Assembly (NCBI GenBank): GCA_902729315.2
Contig: LR746277.1
Coordinates: forward strand, 191,001 to 255,000
Source of the DNA: Spirodela intermedia
Lineage: Eukaryota > Streptophyta > Magnoliopsida > Alismatales > Araceae
Reading direction: 5' to 3'
DNA length: 64,000 nt
Below, piece by piece: positions 23,967-36,944 of this stretch (positions within the stretch are counted from its first letter, which is position 1; every line of letters starts with the position of its first letter). The translations under genes were made by a program, and so were the position numbers. The notes under the pieces were generated by a model. The model searched no databases, had not been told where the DNA came from, and saw nothing but the letters and a program-made list of their open reading frames with translations.

Positions 23967-24606
23967 TGGTATCAAAGCACCCATCAGTCCTCCAATATGC
24001 TACTTAAACCAGCTTAAATTCATGGACAAGGAATTCGAGGAATTCCGTCCAGTGTAGTAGCAGCAACTCAGGACTGTCAAGGCTGATAGAGACACCCTAA
24101 GGAATAAACATGCTGAATACAAAGGCCAACTAGAAGACTTCAAGCACAAGCAAGTGACAATGAATCAACAGCTCTATGCCATCGCTAGAGCCCTTGAATA
24201 CCTCCAGCTCACCATACATCAGAACCTCTCAACATCCAACCATCAACATGGAAAAGAGAAGATACTTTCCAATGAATGAAATCCTAGGGAATTCAGATAC
24301 AAAATATTCTACCTATTAACAGAAATGACGAAGAATTTGCCAGACACCTGTAACTCGCTATCAGACCAAGAACCTCCCTTTGGCCAACCAAATACAAGCC
24401 ATGACCAGTAGCCCACCGAGTTGTGGCAAGGAAGAAAATTAGAATTACTCACCTTCTATGGGTTGGGACCCCAGAGTTGGATCTTTAAAGCAGAATTATT
24501 TTTCTCCATCCATGAGGTTCTTAAGCAAGAGAAACTCAAGTTGGCAAGAGTAAGCATGGATGGGCTCCCTCTGCACTATATAGAAAGTGTGGCAAAGGGG
24601 AAATAA
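23967..24606 (+). pseudogene. Ty3-gypsy gag remnant with primer-binding site, right arm
   Basis: Mirror copy of the left-arm remnant. The primer-binding-like site is 23,967-23,978, a gag ATG is at 24,022 with a double TAG soon after, and the conserved gag core lies at 24,421-24,606. A TATA-like word (tctatata) near 23,846 fits an LTR promoter upstream. Protease, reverse transcriptase and integrase are absent: sequence after 24,606 is AT-rich and then leaves the arm. Only the 5' end of an element was captured in the palindrome. Confidence 0.75.
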
Positions 24607-24788
24607 TATATTTAATACAATGGAATGATAGAATAAATGATAAAACTAATTCAAATTAAAAGTTAATCTATCTATAGAGAGGATTACAAGGATGCACTAA
24701 TGCACAAATCTCGTTGTGTGCTAATCCTAGGCCGAGTGATGCTTGATCCATGACGTTCTTGATGTACCCTAGGTAATCTCTTCTCCAT

Positions 24789-25465
24789 GAGGATTTTAGG
24801 CATGAGAATGCTATTGACCAGGCCTTGATTTTCTTCTTATTTTCTTCGGCTAGCTATTGCTTGAGAGAGAGCCAAAAAGTACCCTCCAAGAGGGGGACAA
24901 GATACCTTAATCCTTTCGAGAATTAGGCTCCTCCAATAGGTGGTTATGATTAATAATTGACTCTCTTAATAGACAACCTATATTCTTCCATGAGGACGGT
25001 ACTCTAATCCTTCTCTTAATCTTATCTTAAGATGTCTTAAAATGGGTGGCCTAGATCTCATATCTTAATAGCCCTTTTAGGTCCTAATGGGCTAGGCCAA
25101 GGTGACACCCTCTCTTGGGCCCATAAATATATTAGGTCAGCCCTCTCCATAAGACTTGGGCTTTTTCTTGGATTGAAGGCTTTTGCTTCTTTCATTACTT
25201 TTAACTTATAATAAGAGTTTACCTAAGTCCTTACAATCAAATAAAGATTAAGAAAATGTGAGAGAACCACCACTTGACTTCATAAAAATCCAGTGGGGTT
25301 AGTCTTATAATATAAATAAAATAGATAAAATAATACGCATTATGACTTAAATAATAAAATATTATAAATGTCATAATGAGTTGGTAACACATGTATAAGA
25401 TATTAATACATAGATGCAACTACTAATTTATAATTATTACCATGCTAGTAAAAATTGATACTATC
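24789..25465. other. Intergenic DNA beyond the palindrome
   Basis: No coding frame or repeat partner is seen in the window. The sequence is moderately AT-rich, with phrases such as gggcccataaatatattagg that look like the end of a plant LTR element, but I cannot bound one. Confidence 0.4.
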
Positions 25466-25985
25466 ATGTATTGGAGAGAGATGACAATAGAGCTGGTTGA
25501 CCAGATCAAAATATAGAGATTTCTCTATATTTTAGTATTTTTATTGTTAGAAAATTTTCAGCCTCATAGATTTTTGCTCCCATCCACAATCGAAATGAGT
25601 GATCCCCATGGTGGGTTTCAAGTGAAGAACAGGCTAAGAAGGAAGGGGGGAGGGAAAGGAGAAGCTTCTTTTGAAGGGGGGATGCTTGGATCTTGGTGTG
25701 GAAGATCCCATGATTTAGTGACCTGACTATGCCTCTCTCATTATCATGGCAATTTAGACTCTAACATAATTTATTGGAGACCTGCATGGCGTTAGGACTG
25801 CCGACAAAAGCCCCACTACATCAGGATCTAGATGCCTCTATCAAGAGCTTTGCCAACTCAAAGTTGGATCGTTGGAGGAACCTATCACCAATTAGAATGT
25901 TGTAGTACAAAAACTCTAAAAGGAATTATCAAAAGAGTATCATATACATATTTTAGAAGAAAATTCATAGGAAGAAGTGACCTAG
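25466..25985 (+). repeat. Decayed segmental duplicate of 42,177-42,751, part 1
   Basis: It aligns from the word ggagagagatgacaatagagctgg (42 kb: ggagagagacgacgctggagcc) through atgagtgatcccca and gaagtgacctag. This copy has lost most CpG and CNG sites and is AT-shifted. It includes a short frame starting MSDPHGG that is open much longer at 42 kb. It is interrupted at 25,985 by a solo LTR. Confidence 0.75.
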
Positions 25986-27430
25986 TGATTTGTCTTCTTT
26001 ATCATGAGTTAATTATTAATTAATAATATATTTTAAGTATTAAATCAATGATAAATAGATTAATATTTATGTTAAATTGGAAAGTGATTTTTACTATTTA
26101 TGTGATTTTATTAGAAATTATATAATTTTATATATTCTATTTTGAGATAAAATAAAGAGAAATAAAATAAAATAAAATAAAAACATAAAAAAATGAGAGA
26201 ACCCACTAGCCAACTAGGTCCGCAAGTGAGTCAAAGCATAATATGGTGGAGTTGTGAGTAAAGGCTCATGCAGCTAAAGATGAATAAGAGGACATATATG
26301 TATCACTCTTGTTCGACATCACTAGTGGCCAATTGGGTGTGAGGCAAGGAATGGTTGTGCACATGTGTGAGAGAGAGGCTTATTAATGATAGAATGCTAT
26401 ATTACTATATATGCCTCAAAATTAGAAAATTATTGATGTGAGACTAAATTGGTATTATAGCTTACAAAAAAAAATTCAAAAGTTTTAATACCTAAAATAC
26501 TCTTTGTTTATGAGAATGAGATATTCTTACGACATCATTTTATAAAGGTATTTGTGTACTTATTTCACACTCTCTTATGTAAGTAGGTGGCTAGTGAGGT
26601 TTTAAATCCTACTAGAGTCAAAAATTATATTTTTATCTTATTAAATCATGATCTTTCTATAGATTATTGGTGAAGGATTAAGATATCATCTTTTCTTAAT
26701 TATCAATTAAAATTTTGATAATGTAATTCACATAGTACCATTATTAAAATTACTAAATGATTTGGATAAAAGGATCACAAATTTATTAAGTAAATTATCT
26801 CCAATTAAGCAATGAACAAGTCGTCATCAAAAACAGAGTTACCACCTCTTAAGAACATACTAGATAAGATGATGAGCCTCCTTTTATTGTACAAACTTAA
26901 AGATGAAGCTTCTTAGAATATATCTCACCTTCATCTAACTTATCTTTGTAGGGTGACAGTCACCAAAGATTTACAAGTTACTTTTTTCTACTCTATTGAG
27001 TGATAGTCATTGGAGTTGATTCGTCAACTCACCTTATCGACTTCTAGACTTGAAAAGAAGATCTAAAGATTACTTGTGCCACTTATGTCAAAAGTCTTTG
27101 AGACCGTAAATATTGCATGATAATCTATTAGAATGCATAGAATAATAGCAATCGCTATCACAAGACCAAAACTTTATCTTTCTTGCTTTCAACTTAATTT
27201 TTATCTAATTTAGTGATAACATGTGTGATTTCAAGTTTTAAAAGCATTCGTCATTCAAATATAGTTATTCTAGCCTTTATATATCTTAATTTTATTAATT
27301 AAATCATTTATAATTATTTATGTAAGAATCAATAGATAAAAAATATTTTTTGAAATTTAAAAATTAATATTTTTTTAGTTTTATAATTTTAAATCTACGT
27401 GATCTATTATAGAACAACTAAGTCATGTCA
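25986..27430 (-). mobile_element. Old solo LTR with target duplication CCTAG
   Basis: It begins TGATTTGTCTTC and ends AAGTCATGTCA, flanked by CCTAG at 25,981-25,985 and 27,431-27,435. It is collinear with the arm LTR along its length but strongly AT-shifted, mostly by C-to-T and G-to-A changes. The matching site at 42,747-42,751 reads gaagtgacctagtgatgtg without an insertion, which is the empty site. The strand follows the orientation of the arm LTR promoter motif; here that motif reads gatgtgagacta on the plus strand and is decayed. Confidence 0.85.
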
Positions 27431-29330
27431 CCTAGTGATGTGTGTGCCACATAAATGGTCCTACAAGGAGCATAGTAGTAAATTTTTTATGAGAACTTCA
27501 ATAAGTAATTCTATGTTTCATTACAACCCATTGTGATCTGACTACTTAATGGGGCTGCAATCTAAATGAAGCATGCTATATTATGGTAAAATCAAATAAA
27601 TAAATACCATTGTAATAGGATAAAAGGGATAAATTTCACTAGTAAATGAGTGACGAGTATGAATCACAATCATAGGTGTAAACAAAATAAAACACATATT
27701 GAACAACTTGGGTGAACAACTATCTAGGAGACATATGATTCCAAGAATGGGGTTGAATGAATCTCCTTCTTTTGACTCTAAATCCTAAGACTTTCTAAGA
27801 ATTAGATCTAGTGCAATTTAAAATTTTTATAGTTGTTTGACCCCTTGCATACATATATTCTTCAAGAACCCAATGTTTTTAAGTTTCAACAAATCAATGT
27901 TTAGAATTCACAACTACTAATTACTAGGTTCAACTCTCACAAAATTTTAATCTAAATTTTTTGTTTAGATTCATGACTTTATAAGATCCACAACTTATTT
28001 CAGAGATTAATTCATTTTTTTAAGTGATTAGATCAAAATTCAATCATAACCTACCCACACAAAACAATATAAGGTTTCACCATAAAAAAAAATCACCTAG
28101 ACAAATTTTAAAAAGTTAGTTTTTGACTTAAAGTTTGTTTGTAAATTAGATAAAGAGTAAGATGAATTATAACTTAAGTTTCTTGTCCTCTTCATGCTTA
28201 GAAGATGGGTGATTGATGAATGCATTTTCCCTTTAATCTATTATGAGCAGATAATACAAGGTTTGAATGTGGTTCTTTGATAAGTTACCTTCTTGTTGTT
28301 TAACCTAGTTAGAAAGGCCACTCGTAATCACATAAATTATTTTCGCGTAAAATGTTAGCATGACCGTTTTTATGATAGAGGGGTTAGAGATGATCATTTT
28401 GAATTGATTATTAGAGGTATATTAAATTAATAGAGAAATAAAAAAAACCTCCCCTATTTTTTTTCATCTCTCAATACTTGAATCTCAAAATTTGTAAAAT
28501 ATTTGAACAACTATGATATGAATTTTATAGATTCAGATTGTTGGATTTTATGTCACAAGGAGATCAATAAAGGGGGTTGAATTGATCAAACCCTATGTTT
28601 GACTTTAGTCAACTTCTTCCTAATCTCTTTTATCCTTTTTATTGGATCTTAATCCTAAGTTTTTCATGATTCTAAATCAAAAGTAGTATAAATTTTTTGA
28701 AATGTTTGGGTCTCCTACCTATGTCTACTCCCCATAAATAATATAGTTTCTAACTTGCACTAAATGAAATGTTCATTATGCAACCATTAGTTACTATGCT
28801 CAGCTTTTACAAAATGTATCTTGAAATTTTTTTAAGATTCAGACGTCTAAGAAGCCATTGGTTGATTACAAGGTTCAACTCTTTTTGAGTGATTAAATAA
28901 GAATTTAATCACAAGTGTGCCTACACAAAAATAATGAAATAATCACTGTGCATTGTTTCCAGAATAACACATTGAGTTTGTACATCTAGAATTTTCATGA
29001 AGGCGAAGATGATAAATACTTGATTACGTTGTCCTATTCTCATAGGGAAGTTGGATAGATGTAGCTGTTTTTGTTGTGATATTACTGTGATGAAATATTT
29101 AGTTTGAATTTTGGTTCCCACACTTGTTGCCTTCTTGTTATTTAAGCAAAATATTAAGAACATTCAAATTTGCATAAATAAATATTAGCAATAATATCCA
29201 AATGGTAGAGGAGTCATAGTTGATCATTCAAAACTAATTATTCATTCAAGATGTGTTTAATTTTGAAGAAATAAAATTCAAAACTTTCCTATATTTTCTA
29301 CCATTTGTTAACATTTAAATCCTGAATTTT
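27431..29330 (+). repeat. Decayed segmental duplicate of 42,747-44,245, part 2
   Basis: It resumes after the LTR and aligns with 42.75-44.24 kb in the same order: ccac/t-atggtcctgca, aacccattgtgatctgactgctta-like words, gaccccttgcatacat, tatgaattttatagattca, and atttaaatc at the end. It contains no coding sequence. Insertions and deletions of 10-150 bases distinguish the two copies. Confidence 0.7.
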
Positions 29331-32013
29331 TACATATTTGAATGGTTCAGATATACTCTTCCAAATCCCAATGTATATATCTGAACTTTATTTGTCTAAA
29401 AAGTTGGATAAGGATATGATATCATCAAAAGAAAATCAATAATATATATTAACATAAAGTAAGGATTGGTAATCAGAACATATCAAAATCACCTGAAATA
29501 AATTAATATTAACAAGTAGACATGTTGATTCATCATCTCAATATGTAAAATCACAAATTTTGTGATCTAAAATGTCTAAAATTATTTTTGATTAATATTT
29601 TATGATATTCACAGAATCTTAAGCATGATTGAGAATGGTTCAAATTAAATCAATGATTTGTTTTTATTAAGTATCTACTACATTGCATAAGCTTTCATAT
29701 TTACATTTTACCTCATAAGTTCTCATTAATTTTGAAGGGCTAGTCATTAAACTTTTATTGTGGTAATTTATGTAAAGTTGAAATATTCCACAATAATATA
29801 GTAATAATTTTGAGCAAATAAATCCACCAAATTCTTGAATTCAATGTTATGATACTTGATGTTTGTAAGATATTAATAGTTTCAAAAAAACTAATGTAAT
29901 AATTCTGAGTAATTAAATTTATCAAATTATGGAATTCAACATTATAAGATTCACATATATTTCTTAAATTCCTATTTATATTTTTTTGTGTGCATTCTTT
30001 CTAAATTGAGACTTAATTACATTCAAACTTATGCATATAAGAATATTTATGTGCTAATAAAGTTAAAAAAATATAAATATAATTCACTTAATTGATTGAT
30101 CTTATGAATCTTTCACATCATTAAAGTATTATCCATTTAATGCTAGACATGGATACGATATGAGTAACTAATATAAATTATTGTCAATCAATGTTTTATA
30201 TAATTGAAGTTTATCAATTCAAGTAAATCTAGTAAAACTCCATTATTTTTAGAATAAAATTGATAATGCATCTTGAAATAAACTAGTAATGTACCAATAG
30301 AAATTCATTCAAATCATAAATATTTAATAGACTCATAAAACAATGTTCTCAATATGTAATATCATAGCTTAGGCCAGATAGGATCATTCAAAATCATTTT
30401 CTAAATAATATCTTTTATTAGTCATAAAATCATGACTGATTATATGAACATTTTAGATTCTATCAATTAATTTGATATTAAGAATGATCAGAAATAATGA
30501 TTTAACATCATGAACATCTAATATACAAACTAAGCTTTCATACACATACTTTTCTTCAATTTGTTTTTAACTAGTACGTACTAATTAGTACTTTATGACA
30601 ATGGTAACTTACATAAATATGACCAATTTATACAACAATATGCAAGGTAATCATTTGAAGTGGTAAAATCCACCAAATTATGAAATTCAATATTATTAGA
30701 ATCAAATGCATTCCTAGAAATTCCTATTTATATATTTGAATTTATTACTTTGAATTCTTCCTTAATTTACATTTACTTAATTTCATGTAAATTGTAGTTT
30801 AGAATCTTACATTCCTCTAGCTGAAACCCATTACATATTGAGGCCTTATGCTCAAAAAGGAGGAGGAGCTAATCCTCTTGGCTGCAGTTCACTAAGGGCA
30901 AAAAAATTATTCTGCTACCCCTCTTCTTCGTTTGTTTTTTTTTTTTTACTTAGATTTAGAGTAATTTTGTGAATGCAGAAAAGGGTCTAAAACCATGAAC
31001 CACTATAAGTGAATGCAAAAGGAATACCTTTTAATGAAAGATAACACCTCATGAAATTTATATTTATTTTATTTTCACGTCATAAAGTTTGTGACCCCTT
31101 ATTGCAAGTGGGTCTCCAATGAAAATATGTCTAACATGTAGAGAAAATTTAGTGCAATGCTAGGACGTGTTTAAGCAAATACAAAACAACCAAATGTCTG
31201 CAAGTTTTTACTCAACAGTGAAGAAGGAATTTATTGTTTAGAAATGGGATTATAAGGATGTGGTATGTCAAAAATTATATTGATATTCATGATTGAAATA
31301 AATATAATCTTAGCTATATTCAATATATGTTGTGTTTGTGCCGGATGAATTTTCTTTATTGTTGTCTTTAGACACATGAGAACTGATGCAAAATACCATG
31401 TTGGCTATATTCAATAAAGGTCTCAATTTATTGTTTCAAATGTGAAAGATACATTGTTTATAGAAATAGTAGTTTTGTTGTTATATGTATATAGGATCCT
31501 TCAATAATAGACTTAATAACACTTTCAGCATCCAAAGAATACATAGATCTTCCACTCCTTAAACCTTGTCAATTGTTATGTTTTGATGTTTATCTTGAAT
31601 CACAAAATGATCAAGAAAATAAATTAAAGTTTAACTAGAAAATCAACTATCATAGAACTCATAGATAATCAATTAAATCTGTTTTTTTTGCAGAATTAAC
31701 TGAATATTCAATAACACATCATCAATTAAATAGATTGAAATATGAGTATCATTGAATAATGTGACTGCTGAATTTTATTTCCAACATGGAGAAGTAAATA
31801 ACTTTGCAATTGAACATATATGTCTTTGATACTTCATAGTCAACTATTAAAAACTTTGTAGAGGAGAATGCAAGGTCCTTCAAAATTGAGAAACATATAG
31901 ATGATGTGTATGAAGGTTAGGGTAATTTTGTTTATCACATGGTTGCATATAGTCAAATTTGTAGTTAGTATTGTCCTCATCTCATTAAATAAGACATAAG
32001 AGATGTAGGTTAG
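29331..32013. other. AT-rich DNA without recognisable content
   Basis: About 2.7 kb with very low GC and no open frame of note. A GC-richer patch near 30,800-30,950 contains a T-rich run. Nothing here aligns by eye to other parts of the window. Confidence 0.5.
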
Positions 32014-33679
32014 TGATGTGACTTAATTGTTGTAGAATAAATAAAATAAATTTAAAACTTATAAAACTAAAAAAATATTAATTTTATTTTTAAAAAATTA
32101 TTTATCACAAATAAATCAATTTTTTTGATAAAAGATTTAAAAATAGTGGAAAGCTTCTATTCAATCATATGGATGTATGATGATGTTGGGTAAAATTTTA
32201 AATTTTTTCTCAAATAAAATTTGTTATGATTTTTAAATTAAATAATAGAGAAAAAATATTTAAAAGTTGATTAAAAGGAGAATTCAGTTGTGTATGTCAA
32301 GATGACATTAACATCTCGACAAATGTGATTATGAAAAAGTAGAATTTTACTCTACAATCCTTACATAAATGGTTACAAATGACTTAATTGTTCAAATTAA
32401 GATATCAAAAAGAATCATAATGACTAAATAAGATTTTTGAAACTTAAAATGTTATAAAATATCACTAATTTATTGAAAAATAATTTTAAACAAGAAAGAT
32501 AAAGTTCTAACATCGTAGTGATCGTCCAAAATTTCAAGTGTTTAAGAGGATTAATATGTGATACTGCAGCTTCAAAGGTTCTTATTGGACAAACGATGTT
32601 GGCAATCTTTACATCTTCCCTGTGAAGTCTAAAAATTAGTGATATAAGTCAATGAATCATCTCTAGTAATTGTCACCTAATAGAGATGAACTAAATAGAG
32701 GTGACACACATCTCAAAGAGCTTCTTCCTCAAGTTTTCTTGGTGAGAGGATACTTGTATTGCATTTAATTTTGCTCTAAAGAGCTAGTGACTCATCCCTC
32801 TACAAATCATCTTTTTCTTGACAATGGTTTTTTAGTTAATCGATCAGAGATGATTTTCTTAAAGAATTTCTGATTGTTGTATTCAAAATCTTTATTGAGT
32901 TGCTAATAATGATCTGCAAATAGTGTTGACAAAATTTTTGTTGATGATTGATTAATTTTGACAACTAGACTATTGACTAGTATTATGCAGAACAATCATG
33001 ATTTATTCATATAAAAAGATGAGTTTTGGCTCTCATGAGATTTGAACCATTGCTAGTCGCTTAGTTGAGTAGGAGATAGAATGAGAATTACCTACATACA
33101 CTTAACTAGTGATGTCAAGGAGACACTTTTTTTCTTATAATTCAAGGATAGTTTTAATATACAAAAAATTAAAACTCGCCAACAAGCACTAAGGTAAGTT
33201 TAATCTCACATTGACTATTTTCTGATTTTTGAGACATACATATCAACATCTATTTCTATCATCAATATAATCCCTCTCACATGTGTACGACTAGTCCTTA
33301 TCCCACACCTAATTAGCTATTGGTGACGTGAAAAGAGAGTGATGAATTAGTGCCCCTATTGGTCTTTAGCCACTTGAGCCCATTACTCATGGCTTCACCC
33401 AACTATATTTTTGACTGACTTGTAGGCTTAGCTAGCTAGTTCGTCCCATGACTATACTTTTGACCCCTTTTTGGGTGTGGCTAGTTGGCAGGTCCCTCAT
33501 TCTTTTATATATTTTAAAGTTAATTTATTATTTTTATTTATCTGAAAAATATGATTATAAAAATGTGATTAATTAGTTAATGTTTTTTAAAAATAATATA
33601 AATATAAATTTATTTATCGTGTTAAGACTTAAAATATATTATCTTTTAATTATTAACTCATGATAATATAAACTTATTA
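32014..33679 (+). mobile_element. Old solo-LTR copy, strongly decayed
   Basis: It starts TGATGTGACTTAATTGTTG and ends near catgataatataaacttatta, in the same orientation as the right-arm LTR. It is collinear over about 1.65 kb, including the degraded USE-like word taatctcacattg near 33,200. I could not find a convincing target duplication, so the ends are approximate. Confidence 0.7.
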
Positions 33680-33839
33680 CTGCCCAACTAGCCACTATAG
33701 ACACCATTGAGTTTGACAACCTCTAATGTCTGCTACATGCTGGAGCTTGCCCTAGCTCTAATGGTGCCAACTGTACCTTACCAAGAACCAAAAGATAGGG
33801 CAGTCAGCAGGAGAGGCAGTAACAAATCTATCATAATCC

Positions 33840-33985
33840 AGGTCTTATAAAAATATAACTCTTGAATCAAATCTCATAAAATCTTATATCATGTTAGATA
33901 GCACAAATATCTTCAAATTGCACTAATTTTTATTTTTTGATTCCACTAGCATTTCATGTGGGTGTATCAAGAGATGGTGAAATTC
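33840..33985 (+). repeat. Dispersed ~0.25-kb repeat, partial copy
   Basis: It shares tcttatatcatgttaga and catgtgggtgtatcaagaga with the copies at 23.4 and 37.9 kb. Confidence 0.45.
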
Positions 33986-34152
33986 TAAAAGTTACCAACA
34001 GAAGTCGACTAACGGACCCAACTAATGATGAGGAAAGAGAGAGTTCATACATAAGGATGAAGTTCATCAGCGGACAGAGGTCGCCATGTGTTTGATCTAG
34101 TTGAGGAGGGGAGAATGGGCTGTGGTGATTAGCAGGATGGTGATGGTGGGCC

Positions 34153-34653
34153 TCATTTCAAGAGTAGAATTAAGGCCCTGTTTTTGATCAAGTTGAGGAG
34201 GAGAGGAGGGGTTGCGGCGATTAGCAGCCTGGCGATGAAGATAAGCCCAGCGTGGATCAACGACGACCTGGGAAGCTCGAGGCAGCACAGCAGTACGAGC
34301 ACCAGGATGAGTGGGGCGCCGGCTATCACATTCGGGGTCCTTTCAGGAGCGAGGAGGGAGAGTACAAGGAGGACGATATCGGTGCAGAAGATGAGCATGA
34401 TGGAGGCGTCGTAGAATTTGAAGAGCAAGCTGCTCACCGGCTGCGGCAGCTGAGCCACGAGCAGAGCAAACGTGATGGTAATCAGGAGACCAGCCAACAC
34501 CTGATAAAACTTAAAGGGCTTCTCTCCACCTCCTTGGGTCGCTCCGTGGAGAGGAGGGGGCGCCACTGCTTCCCAGCGAGGGATGTTGATCACAATCACG
34601 AAATGCTGCTCCACCGCCGGGCCCCTGCCTCCGTACTGATGTGTTAGAGCCAT
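34153..34653 (-). CDS. Small four-helix membrane protein, diverged paralogue
   Basis: A single open frame of 166 residues starting MALTHQYGG. After a variable N-terminus it matches the palindrome family at FYQVLAGLLI, ALLVAQ, ASIMLIFCTDIVLL, APERTPN, LVLLCCLELPRSSLIHAG and FIARLLIAATPPLLL, so the four hydrophobic segments are kept. Relative to the others it has a deletion of about 20 residues before the third segment. At the position of the intron donor in its relatives the sequence is GCC, and the frame runs on for eight residues (ALILLLK) to a stop, so splicing seems lost. A GA microsatellite lies 80 bases upstream in the leader region. Whether it is expressed is unknown. Confidence 0.6.
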   Translation of the reverse strand: MALTHQYGGRGPAVEQHFVIVINIPRWEAVAPPPLHGATQGGGEKPFKFYQVLAGLLITITFALLVAQLPQPVSSLLFKFYDASIMLIFCTDIVLLVLSLLAPERTPNVIAGAPLILVLVLLCCLELPRSSLIHAGLIFIARLLIAATPPLLLNLIKNRALILLLK

Positions 34654-34720
34654 TGGTGTTCTTTCGGTCCCCCAGCCCCGCAGATTAGAAGACGTGATGA
34701 ACGATGAACGATGAACTGCA

Positions 34721-34733
<13 letters not shown>

Positions 34734-34784
<51 letters not shown>
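34734..34784. repeat. (GA)n microsatellite in the leader of the 34-kb gene
   Basis: A GA run of about 50 bases that begins some 80 bases upstream of the gene start on the minus strand. Confidence 0.95.
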
Positions 34785-34789
<5 letters not shown>

Positions 34790-34934
34790 AGAGAGAGGTT
34801 AGAGCTGGGCTACAATTTGGAGTCGGAGTGGGCATCTGGTAAGAGTTAGGGCATTGACAGGCCCGAAACCAGTCATCTCCGATTAATGGCCTTTGGGCCC
34901 CTGCCCATGTATACGCTGGGTTCTCCACGATCAA

Positions 34935-36174
34935 ATCGGATCAAATCGGGATTGGATCAAAAGTCTCGTACTCTACCTTTGAGTTAGCAACCCTGATAAT
35001 TGTAGTGTTTAGATATCCTTGGAATCCTTTCAAACTAATTACGGTGCTTGAATTGCACGATCCTCAGCCCCAGAGCTTGCTTACATTGAGTTGTAGCTTT
35101 TCCCATTGGAGAATGTACATTTTTAAGGAAATTGAAACATTACTATGAAATTTGGACTAGGAACACGGGTGATAGTTATCAACATCAAAAACATTACTCA
35201 ACAAGGCAAAAGTTCAACATAAAGAAAAAATATTCAGGGCAAGTGCGTATATATATATATATGTGCATGACTCCACTCTCCACTCATACTTGCTTATGTT
35301 AATATAAGACAAAGCTCTATGACTGAGACGTGATGAAAGATTTTGTAACTTTCAGAAAAAAGTCGGTGTCTGTGTAATTAAAGTATTTGATAAATTACTT
35401 GAAATAAAAATCTTAGCAAAGATGAAGTGATGAAATATTATAAATTCTAAGATCATATTTGACACATGCCTGGGAAGGACAAATGCCCTCGAAATCAATA
35501 TATGCATAAAAATAATCCTTTTTCTGAAATCTATGATTCATTTTCAGCCTACAGAGTCTTTCATAAATTGAAATCTAAAACCACTACCTAGTTGAGAGAC
35601 AGACAACTCGATTAGAAGGTTTAAGCCAAAAGTTACAATACATCAAAATCAGAAATAAAATTCAATACCGATCATGATTAAATCTGACCACTCCCCTCTA
35701 GATTAAACTAAACTCAGTTTTCCTCATGGAACATTAAATTCAAAACATGCTTAGATACGGATATTTTGCATTTGTACTACTTTCTTTGAGAACTTTGGTT
35801 TTCAAGAGTGGGGTCTCATAAAATTTAATCGTGATAGTGCTCTTACTTGACTAACCTGGCAGTAATCTAAAATCCTACTTTGGTGCCGTTTATGGAGGAG
35901 CTTTGTGATTGATTGTGAAAACTTGGTACAGGGCTAGTTTATCTCGCATATTAACACCTTCCCCAGATGTTCAATGAATGAGTTTTATTTTTTTTTAATT
36001 CACAAATCTCTTATTTTACTTGGAAGATTTAAGTATCATTACTTTAATGACGGTATAACTTTTGAATCAAATTACATAAAATCCTTTATCGTACTACAGA
36101 AAGCAAATATCTCCAAAAGGTTTCTAAAAGCTAAAAAGGCCAGATTTAGCAAATGGCCATGTGATTTAGCGTGT
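34935..36174. other. Intergenic DNA with an orphan dispersed-repeat copy
   Basis: AT-rich, without genes. The part 35,885-36,118 is a copy of the ~0.25-kb dispersed repeat (taaaatcctttatcgtactacagaa and neighbouring words), placed just upstream of the copied promoter module at 36.18 kb. Confidence 0.5.
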
Positions 36175-36640
36175 GGTTCCAATCGGCCGGAGGTGGTCAG
36201 CTTGACATTAGAGATATTTAATACAGGAGACGACTTTGGAGAAGATCGAGAAAAAGTGAAGCTTCCGTGCAGGCGCCGGAGAGACGGAAAGGTTTTAAAC
36301 GTCGGCTTGAAAACACTGGGAAGCTGCAGGGAGAGCGAGAGAGAGAGAGAGAGAGATTTTATGGCGATGGCTGAACGACACGGACAGCTCGAGGATGGAT
36401 TTCGGCGGTGAGCTCCATGAGGCCACCAGCCTAAACCGTGGTGTTTCGGGAGTAATGGATATTGCGGGAGTTGAGAGTTGTTCCACCAGAAAATTTGCCG
36501 GCGGCTGCGCTTCTGTTCATGCCGGCCGTCTAAGTGGAGGAAAGAAGAGCTATCTCGCGTCGGGTTGGGACGTCCAGTTTCAAATGCGGAGACACGGACG
36601 AGAGAACTCCCTCGCCCCTGGTGCTGAGCCGTGATAAGGC
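36175..36640 (+). pseudogene. Broken copy of the promoter module and unrecognised gene found at 52 kb
   Basis: 36,175-36,355 matches the shared promoter at 52,380-52,560: cggccggaggtgg, gacgactttggagaaga, aagcttccg, aaacactgggaagctgcag. The gene begins at 36,361 with MAMAERH and continues, after a frameshift and stop, in a second frame as VMDIAGVES and KFAGG, where the 52-kb gene reads AMDIVGIER and RFADG. The TGACGTCA palindrome of the other module copies is altered to tgacatta. No calmodulin-like gene lies on the other side. This copy is a pseudogene. Confidence 0.65.
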
Positions 36641-36774
36641 CACAGCCGGAGTCCGATGTCCCTACAGACGGCGGGCTTCCTCCAGACGCCCCACTTTTGC
36701 CGGCGCCAGGTTGTTGAATTCCCCAAGCTGTCGTCCCACAAATCGTAAGATCTCCTCTCTGGCATCATTGCATC

Positions 36775-36944
<170 letters not shown>

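Larger units (their letters stand above)
20207..24788 (-). repeat. Right arm of the giant inverted repeat
   Basis: Reverse complement of the left arm. The inner end is sharp: the common word ctataag is followed by unrelated bases on the two sides. At the outer end the match fades through about 15 bases (common part ggagaagagattac). Beyond 24,788 the sequence is single-copy in the window. The centre of symmetry is at 19,218, inside a spacer that itself carries a third copy of the arm gene. Confidence 0.95.
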
